Of a stretch of 11,560 nucleotides of DNA, positions 6,661 to 11,560 are shown in pieces (the first letter of the stretch is position 1; every line of letters starts with the position of its first letter). The position numbers were made by a program, and so were the translations under genes. Origin of the DNA: Candidatus Pelagibacter sp. (GTDB taxonomy: Bacteria; Pseudomonadota; Alphaproteobacteria; Pelagibacterales; Pelagibacteraceae); contig JADHRH010000017.1 of assembly GCA_016777545.1 (NCBI GenBank), forward strand, positions 1 through 11,560. Reading direction: 5' to 3'. The notes below the pieces were generated by a model that worked only from the letters and a program-made list of their open reading frames with translations, ran no database searches and was not told where the DNA came from.

Positions 6661-9318
6661 ATTTTTAATATTTTCAAAAGACTCTTCAATTTTATTCGGT
6701 AATGTTCCACCTGCTTGAGCAAAATCTGCTCTGCCACCACCACCTTTTCCACCAATAATCTCTGAACCAGCACGCACAATTTCTACTGCATTAAATTTGT
6801 TCTCTAAAGTTTTTGTAACACCAACTGCTAATCCAACTTTGTTATCATTTACAGCATAAATTATAATCAGCCCTTCACCAATTTCTTTTTTTCCTTGATC
6901 AATTAATTTACGCAAATCTTTGAAGGGTAGATCTTGAATATTTTGAAATCTAACATTAATTTTATTTACAACTAAATTGGTTATCTTATTTTTTGACTTA
7001 TCTTGTAATATAGATCCGACTTTAAGTTGCTCTAATTGTCTATTTAAGTCTTTAATTAGAGATAACGTATCCTCGTTTTTAATATTTGGTTTACCACCTA
7101 GCTCGATAATTTTTTTTGATAAATCTTTTATAATCTCATTGTTTTTTTGATTAGTTTCTGTTGATAATTTTTCTTTATTTTTAAGGTATTCATCAAGCTG
7201 CTTGTCCCTTAATGCCTCAATTCTTCTTATGCCTGATGCCACTGCGGATTGACTAATAATTTTAAACCTTCCAATATCGGAGGTATTTTTAACATGGGTG
7301 CCTCCACATAACTCAGTTGAAAAATACTTTTCCCCGTCATCTCCCATTGATAAAACTCTGACCTCATCACCATATTTTTCTCCAAACAAAGCGAGGGCAC
7401 CATTAGCAACCGCCTCTTTTGGGGTCATTATTCTTGTTTTAACATTAGACTTTTTTTCTATAACAGCATTAACATTATGCTCAATTTTTTCTATTTCTTC
7501 TTTTGAGATAGGTTTCATGTGGCTAAAATCAAACCTTAATCGATCAGATTGAACTAGTGATCCTTTTTGTGTGACATGATCACCTAATACTCTTCTCAAT
7601 GACTCATGCAGTAAATGAGTTGCTGAATGATAAGCTCTAGTATCATTCCTTCTATTAGTGTCTATTTTCATTTCAACATCTTGGTCAAGTTTAATTGATC
7701 CACTCAAAACTTTTCCATAGTGAACAAATAGATCTCCTATTTTTTTTTGAACATCTGTTACTTCAAATTTGAAATCATCCTTAATAATCACTCCCGTATC
7801 AGCTACTTGACCTCCTGACTCAGCATAGAATGGTGTTTGATTTACAACTATAATGCCTTCATCACCTTTATTTAGCACCGATACTTCTTTATGATTTTTT
7901 AGTATACATTTGATTATACCTTGAGCTTGGTCATATTCGTAACCAAGAAATTCTGTTGTCCCAATTTTTTCTTTAATACCATACCAAATTTTTTCAACAG
8001 TACTATCGCCTGAGCCCTTCCAATTTTTTCTTGCAAGTTCTATGCTCTCTCGCATTAATTCATCAAATCTTTTTTTATCAAATTTTAAAGATTTATATTT
8101 TAAAATATCTTCTGTTAAATCAATTGGAAATCCATAAGTCTCATACAGCTTAAATGCTACATCTCCTGGCAAAATACTATCAATCTTAGATATTTCTTCA
8201 TTTAGAATTTTAATTCCTTTATCCAATAAAACTAAAAATTTTTCTTCTTCTGTTTTTAGAGTTTCTTTAATTAATGATTGTGCTCTTTCAAGTTCTGGAT
8301 AATTATTAGACATCTCTTCTAATAGTGTTTTAAAAATATCATAAAAGATTGGTTTCTTAGATCCCAACAAATGTGAGTGCCTCATGCCACGTCTCATTAT
8401 TCTTCTTAAGACGTAACCTCTTCCTTCATTAGAAGGCAAAACTCCCTCTGCTAATAAAAATGAACTTGCACGTAAATGATCAGCTATTACTCTAAAGCTT
8501 GATTGATTGTCATCAGTTACCTTAACTTTTAAAGTATCAGATGCTGATTGTATTAATTTTTTAAAATGATCTGTTTCATAATTATCATGAGTTCCCTGTA
8601 AAAGTGCAGCTATTCTCTCAAGGCCCATTCCAGTATCTACAGATGGCTTTGGTAATTCAATTCTTTTATCTTTTGAAATTTGCTCATATTGCATAAATAC
8701 TAAATTCCATATTTCTATAAAACGATTACCATCTTCATTTTTGCTTCCTGGTAATCCCCCCTCGAGATGGTCTCCATGATCATAAAATATTTCAGAGCAT
8801 GGGCCACAGGGACCTAAATCACCCATTGACCAAAAATTATCTGTAGTAGAAATTCTAATTATTCTATCATCACTAAATCCTGCTATTTTCTTCCAAAAAT
8901 TGAATGCTTCATCATCACTATGATATACAGTTACATAGAGACGATCTTTATCAATTCCAAATTCTTTAGTGATTAAATTCCAGGCATAACTAATGGCTTC
9001 TTCTTTAAAGTAATCTCCAAATGAGAAATTGCCCAGCATCTCAAAGAAAGTATGGTGTCTTGGTGTGTAACCTACATTTTCAAGATCATTATGTTTTCCA
9101 CCAGCTCTTACACATTTTTGTGAAGTGGTTGCTCTTACATAATCTCTTTTTTCCAGTCCAGTAAATACATTCTTAAATTGAACCATACCTGAGTTTGCAA
9201 ACATTAAGGTTGGATCGTTATTTGGAACTAAATTACTAGAATCTACTATCTCATGATCATTTTTTTGAAAATAATCTAAGAAAGTTGTTCTAATTTGATT
9301 TAGTGTTTTGTCGGCCAT
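6649..9318 (-). CDS. alaS: alanyl-tRNA synthetase
   Basis: AlaS charges tRNA-Ala in the cytoplasm and hydrolyses mischarged Ser/Gly-tRNA-Ala. The 889-residue length is normal (E. coli ~876) and all domains are present. The class II aminoacylation core covers about 1-250 (motif 2 region [20 protein letters not shown] at 85-104, motif 3 [13 protein letters not shown] at 230-242), followed by the helical tRNA-recognition domain to about 460. The editing domain carries zinc ligands His564 and His568 (HSATH) and Cys671 and His675 (CGGTH). A coiled-coil linker at about 705-770 leads to the C-Ala domain, ending in the glycine-rich GGKGGGGR (856-863) and DFAQAGG. It is separated from recA by a strong terminator, so it should have its own promoter in the 97-base spacer. 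No Shine-Dalgarno site precedes the ATG (9316-9318), which is preceded by A/T only. Confidence 0.98.
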   Translation of the reverse strand: MADKTLNQIRTTFLDYFQKNDHEIVDSSNLVPNNDPTLMFANSGMVQFKNVFTGLEKRDYVRATTSQKCVRAGGKHNDLENVGYTPRHHTFFEMLGNFSFGDYFKEEAISYAWNLITKEFGIDKDRLYVTVYHSDDEAFNFWKKIAGFSDDRIIRISTTDNFWSMGDLGPCGPCSEIFYDHGDHLEGGLPGSKNEDGNRFIEIWNLVFMQYEQISKDKRIELPKPSVDTGMGLERIAALLQGTHDNYETDHFKKLIQSASDTLKVKVTDDNQSSFRVIADHLRASSFLLAEGVLPSNEGRGYVLRRIMRRGMRHSHLLGSKKPIFYDIFKTLLEEMSNNYPELERAQSLIKETLKTEEEKFLVLLDKGIKILNEEISKIDSILPGDVAFKLYETYGFPIDLTEDILKYKSLKFDKKRFDELMRESIELARKNWKGSGDSTVEKIWYGIKEKIGTTEFLGYEYDQAQGIIKCILKNHKEVSVLNKGDEGIIVVNQTPFYAESGGQVADTGVIIKDDFKFEVTDVQKKIGDLFVHYGKVLSGSIKLDQDVEMKIDTNRRNDTRAYHSATHLLHESLRRVLGDHVTQKGSLVQSDRLRFDFSHMKPISKEEIEKIEHNVNAVIEKKSNVKTRIMTPKEAVANGALALFGEKYGDEVRVLSMGDDGEKYFSTELCGGTHVKNTSDIGRFKIISQSAVASGIRRIEALRDKQLDEYLKNKEKLSTETNQKNNEIIKDLSKKIIELGGKPNIKNEDTLSLIKDLNRQLEQLKVGSILQDKSKNKITNLVVNKINVRFQNIQDLPFKDLRKLIDQGKKEIGEGLIIIYAVNDNKVGLAVGVTKTLENKFNAVEIVRAGSEIIGGKGGGGRADFAQAGGTLPNKIEESFENIKNLIN

Positions 9319-9324
9319 ATTTAT

Positions 9325-9352
9325 AAAATACAGCTTTTTTATTTGATGTCTA
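9325..9352 (-). promoter_or_regulatory. candidate alaS promoter, possibly giving a leaderless mRNA
   Basis: Reading leftward, TAGACA (9347-9352) and TATTTT (9325-9330) are separated by 16 bases. The -10-like element ends only six bases before the alaS ATG, so transcription would start at or beside the A of the ATG. It is the best pair between the recA terminator and alaS, but AT-rich background makes chance matches common. Confidence 0.3.
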
Positions 9353-9364
9353 GATATGAGTAGG

Positions 9365-9394
9365 GAAAAAAGGCGCTTAATTTAAGCGCCTTTT
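9365..9394 (-). terminator. intrinsic (Rho-independent) terminator of recA
   Basis: An inverted repeat with arms at 9368-9379 and 9383-9394 and a three-base loop contains a GGCGC/GCGCC core, strikingly GC-rich for this DNA. On the minus strand the stem is followed by six T residues (complement of 9365-9370). It lies 22 bases after the recA stop, so it ends the recA transcript before alaS. On the plus strand the U-tract is only four long, and no rightward gene lies upstream. Confidence 0.92.
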
Positions 9395-9415
9395 AATAAT
9401 TAAAGATGACTTTAA

Positions 9416-10567
9416 CTAATTCTTTTTAGATGGTGGAGTTACTTCTTCTTTTGTCTCAGTAACTGGGTCTTCTATTTGATCCTTCGCAGCTTTTTCAGGA
9501 TCTAATGGATTACCTTCAATTTTTTTTGCTATTACACCAGCTTTTTCTCTAATTGCCATTTCAATTTCTGCTGCAACTTGAGGATTTTGCTCTAAGTAAA
9601 TTTTAGCATTTTCTCTTCCTTGGCCAATTTTTTCACCTTTATAAGCATACCAAGCACCTGATTTTTCAACAATCTCAGCTTTTGCACCAAGGTCAATCAA
9701 CTCACCAACTTTGCTAATTCCTTTTCCATACATTAGATCAAATTCAACAACTTTAAATGGTGGTGCTACTTTATTTTTCACCACTTTAACTCTTGTTGAA
9801 TTTCCAATTATTTCATCTCCATTTTTAATTGCACCTATTCTTCTAATATCCATTCTTACTGATGAATAAAATTTAAGTGCATTACCACCAGATGTTGTCT
9901 CTGGACTACCAAACATAACTCCAATTTTCATTCTTATTTGATTTATAAAAATCATCATTGTGTTTGTATTTGAAATTGAGCTAGTCAATTTTCTTAAAGC
10001 CTGACTCATTAATCGTGATTGAAGACCTACGTGATGATCTCCCATCTCGCCTTCAATTTCAGCCCTAGGTGTTAATGCAGCCACTGAGTCAATTACGATA
10101 ACAGATATTGATCCAGATTTAACTAAAGTATCAGCTATTTCTAAAGCTTGCTCACCAGCATCTGGTTGAGAAATTAATAATTCATCAGTATTTACACCAA
10201 GGTTTTTTGCATATACTGGGTCTAATGCATGTTCAGCATCAACAAAAGCACATATACCACCTGCTTTTTGAGCTTCAGCAACCACCTGTAATGCTAATGT
10301 TGTTTTACCAGAAGACTCTGGTCCATAAATTTCTACAATTCTTCCTTTAGGCAAGCCACCAATACCAAGAGCTACATCTAAACTCAACGATCCAGTTGAT
10401 ACAGATTCTATGTCCATTGCTCTTCTTTGACCTAGCTTCATTACTGAACCTTTTCCAAAGTTATCAATAATCTGGCTCATTGCTGCGTCTAAAGCTTTAT
10501 TTTTATCGTTTGCGTCTGTTGCTTGTTGTTTTGTAGATTTAACTACTTTTAGGTTATTTTTAGTCAT
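9416..10567 (-). CDS. recA: recombinase A
   Basis: RecA forms ATP-dependent filaments on single-stranded DNA, carries out strand exchange in recombinational repair, and triggers LexA self-cleavage where an SOS system exists. The 383-residue protein has Walker A GPESSGKT at 82-89, catalytic Glu112 in DAEHALDP, Walker B VIVID at 156-160, loop L1 around 168-178 (AEIEGEMGD), the [20 protein letters not shown] region with loop L2 (209-228), and a C-terminal domain ending in an acidic/polar tail ([16 protein letters not shown]). It has about 16 more N-terminal residues than E. coli RecA; this extension is polar and its ATG has a good ribosome site, so I keep it. It is a single-gene unit with its own promoter region upstream and a strong terminator downstream. 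Confidence 0.98.
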   Translation of the reverse strand: MTKNNLKVVKSTKQQATDANDKNKALDAAMSQIIDNFGKGSVMKLGQRRAMDIESVSTGSLSLDVALGIGGLPKGRIVEIYGPESSGKTTLALQVVAEAQKAGGICAFVDAEHALDPVYAKNLGVNTDELLISQPDAGEQALEIADTLVKSGSISVIVIDSVAALTPRAEIEGEMGDHHVGLQSRLMSQALRKLTSSISNTNTMMIFINQIRMKIGVMFGSPETTSGGNALKFYSSVRMDIRRIGAIKNGDEIIGNSTRVKVVKNKVAPPFKVVEFDLMYGKGISKVGELIDLGAKAEIVEKSGAWYAYKGEKIGQGRENAKIYLEQNPQVAAEIEMAIREKAGVIAKKIEGNPLDPEKAAKDQIEDPVTETKEEVTPPSKKN

Positions 10568-10573
10568 TTTATG

Positions 10574-10577
10574 CCTT
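10574..10577 (-). promoter_or_regulatory. ribosome binding site of recA
   Basis: On the minus strand AAGG lies six bases before the ATG at 10565-10567, preceded by a run of A. It supports this ATG over any later start. Confidence 0.6.
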
Positions 10578-10613
10578 TTTTTATTAAATAATTAGTATTC
10601 GAATCGTGTTTTA

Positions 10614-10641
10614 AATGTACACATTTTGTTCTTATTTTCAA
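10614..10641 (-). promoter_or_regulatory. candidate recA promoter
   Basis: Reading leftward, TTGAAA (10636-10641) and TACATT (10614-10619) are separated by 16 bases, giving a leader of about 40 bases before the ATG. This is the best sigma-70-like pair in the 105-base recA/tolC spacer (10568-10672), which holds no gene. The spacer also contains the 8-base palindrome ATTCGAAT at 10597-10604, in the presumed early leader. Confidence 0.45.
10617..10631 (-). promoter_or_regulatory. possible LexA-like operator in the recA promoter
   Basis: The minus-strand 15-mer GAACAAAATGTGTAC reads GAAC-N7-GTAC, one base off the direct repeat GAAC-N7-GAAC (equivalently GTTC-N7-GTTC) that is the established LexA box in many alphaproteobacteria. 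It lies between and over the -35/-10 elements, where a repressor would act. One mismatch in a short motif keeps confidence low. Confidence 0.35.
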
Positions 10642-10672
10642 TAGTTATTTTTTTAGTGAAAAAATTAGGTAA

Positions 10673-11560
10673 TTACTGGAGTTTTAGATACTTGCTATTT
10701 AAGTAGCCTACTGACTGTAACAATTTAAATTGAGACAGTAGATAATTTCTTTCTGAATCTGCCAAGCTTATTTTGGCATTTAATAAAATTGAATTGGATT
10801 GGATCACATCCAAAGTTGATCTTCCAAGTCCTGACTCATATTCAACTGTTATTCCTTCGTTTGCAATCTCAGCTGCTTTAACTTGAGATGTAACAGAATT
10901 TAATAGGCTTTTAGAAACTTGAAAATTTGACCATGCACTTGCAACATTTGTATCATTAGATTTTAGAGCATTATCTAATAATAATTTTTTTCTATTTTTA
11001 AGATTTTTACTTTTATTTAATGAAGCATAATTTTTTCCTCCACTAAAAATTGGCCATGAAATAGTTGCTTTTAAAATTTCTTTATCACGTTCACCTATCG
11101 TTGAACTTACATCGTCTGATTTTGAACTATTAAAAGATAAGGATGCAGAGGGTGATAGATCTGATCTGGCAATAATTATATCTTTTTCTGATTGTTCATA
11201 TTCTAATCTTGAAATAATTAAATTCGGGTTTTCTTTTTTAGAAATTTCAATTGCTTCATTTAAGCTTACTGGTAATGCAAAATTTAAATCAGATTCTTTG
11301 TCTAAAGAATTTGTATCAGCAATTGGTCCTATTATTTTTTCATAGTTTAATTTGGCAGTTACTGTTTCATTTTGAGCTTGTAAAAATTTAGCTTGCGCTC
11401 CTGCAAGTGATGACTCAGATTGAGAGAGATCAGATAAAGTAATTTGTCCTCTTTCTAATCTAGCCTGGTCGGTTTCAACTTGTCTCTCTAATAAATTAAC
11501 ATTATCTTGATTAATCTTTAATTTTTCTTCAGCAAATATAAGTTCTGTATAAGCTTCTAT
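10673..11560 (-). CDS. TolC-family outer-membrane channel protein, N-terminal part outside the window
   Basis: An uninterrupted leftward frame from the right edge to a TAA at 10673-10675 encodes 295 C-terminal residues; the start is off the window. The family (OEP) forms trimeric channels across the outer membrane and periplasm for type I secretion and RND/ABC efflux. Visible features are the long amphipathic helices rich in Q, N, E and A (for example YTELIFAEEKLKINQ near the right edge and RLERGQITLSDLSQSESSLA), a short beta-rich stretch (ATISWPIF at about 11046-11069) typical of the barrel strands, and the C-terminal repeat copy with YESGLGRSTLDVIQ followed by LLNAKISLADSERNYLLSQ and FKLLQSVGYL. 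The two helix-turn copies reflect the internal duplication of the family. No transporter partner is in the window, so secretion and efflux cannot be told apart. No clear terminator separates it from recA. A tolC symbol is plausible but not proven. Confidence 0.9.
   Translation of the reverse strand: MEAYTELIFAEEKLKINQDNVNLLERQVETDQARLERGQITLSDLSQSESSLAGAQAKFLQAQNETVTAKLNYEKIIGPIADTNSLDKESDLNFALPVSLNEAIEISKKENPNLIISRLEYEQSEKDIIIARSDLSPSASLSFNSSKSDDVSSTIGERDKEILKATISWPIFSGGKNYASLNKSKNLKNRKKLLLDNALKSNDTNVASAWSNFQVSKSLLNSVTSQVKAAEIANEGITVEYESGLGRSTLDVIQSNSILLNAKISLADSERNYLLSQFKLLQSVGYLNSKYLKLQ

Noticed and set aside
7227..7552. Short open frames on both strands inside alaS
   Set aside because: Both overlap the conserved editing domain of alaS (zinc-site region); they are chance frames within a real gene.
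10632..10680. Possible terminator after the TolC-family gene (A/T hairpins such as AATTA-CC-TAATT and a T6/A6 pair)
   Set aside because: Stems are short and wholly A/T; such pairs occur by chance in DNA this AT-rich.
1..11560. CRISPR arrays, insertion sequences, prophage, tRNA or other structured RNA genes
   Set aside because: No spaced direct repeats, transposase frames, tRNA-like cloverleafs or long conserved non-coding stretches were seen; nearly all bases are in core genes.

Overview
The window looks like a chromosomal segment of a streamlined, AT-rich alphaproteobacterium, most likely of the SAR11 / Pelagibacter type. The evidence is the very low GC by eye, heavy use of A/T-ending codons, abutting or overlapping genes, almost no spacer DNA, few Shine-Dalgarno sites, a eukaryote-like NADP isocitrate dehydrogenase and alphaproteobacterial-looking housekeeping proteins. 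This assignment is inferred from gene content and composition; no marker gene such as rRNA is present.

Layout. Positions 1-5364 hold seven minus-strand genes that read leftward with almost no gaps: psd, pssA, a GT8-like glycosyltransferase, rlmE, a short guaB, an exported TPR protein, and guaA, which runs off the left edge. Psd and PssA are consecutive steps of phosphatidylethanolamine synthesis. GuaB and GuaA are the two steps from IMP to GMP. RlmE methylates 23S rRNA. A 77-base spacer (5365-5441) separates this array from icd, which reads rightward. icd converges on alaS with an 8-base overlap, inside a 12-base palindrome that stops all six frames. alaS follows recA in the same direction, but a strong intrinsic terminator (9365-9394) separates them. 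A 105-base spacer upstream of recA holds a plausible promoter and a LexA-like element. The right end is the C-terminal part of a TolC-family outer-membrane protein.

Interpretation. This is mostly core housekeeping DNA. I see no CRISPR array, insertion sequence, prophage, tRNA or rRNA gene, and no defence or biosynthetic island. The points most worth a second look are: an IMP dehydrogenase from which the regulatory CBS (Bateman) module is cleanly missing; an unexplained exported TPR protein translationally interlocked between guaB and guaA; an unassigned glycosyltransferase interlocked with the phospholipid genes; a forced TTG start for rlmE; and several genes lacking a Shine-Dalgarno site, with alaS possibly leaderless.
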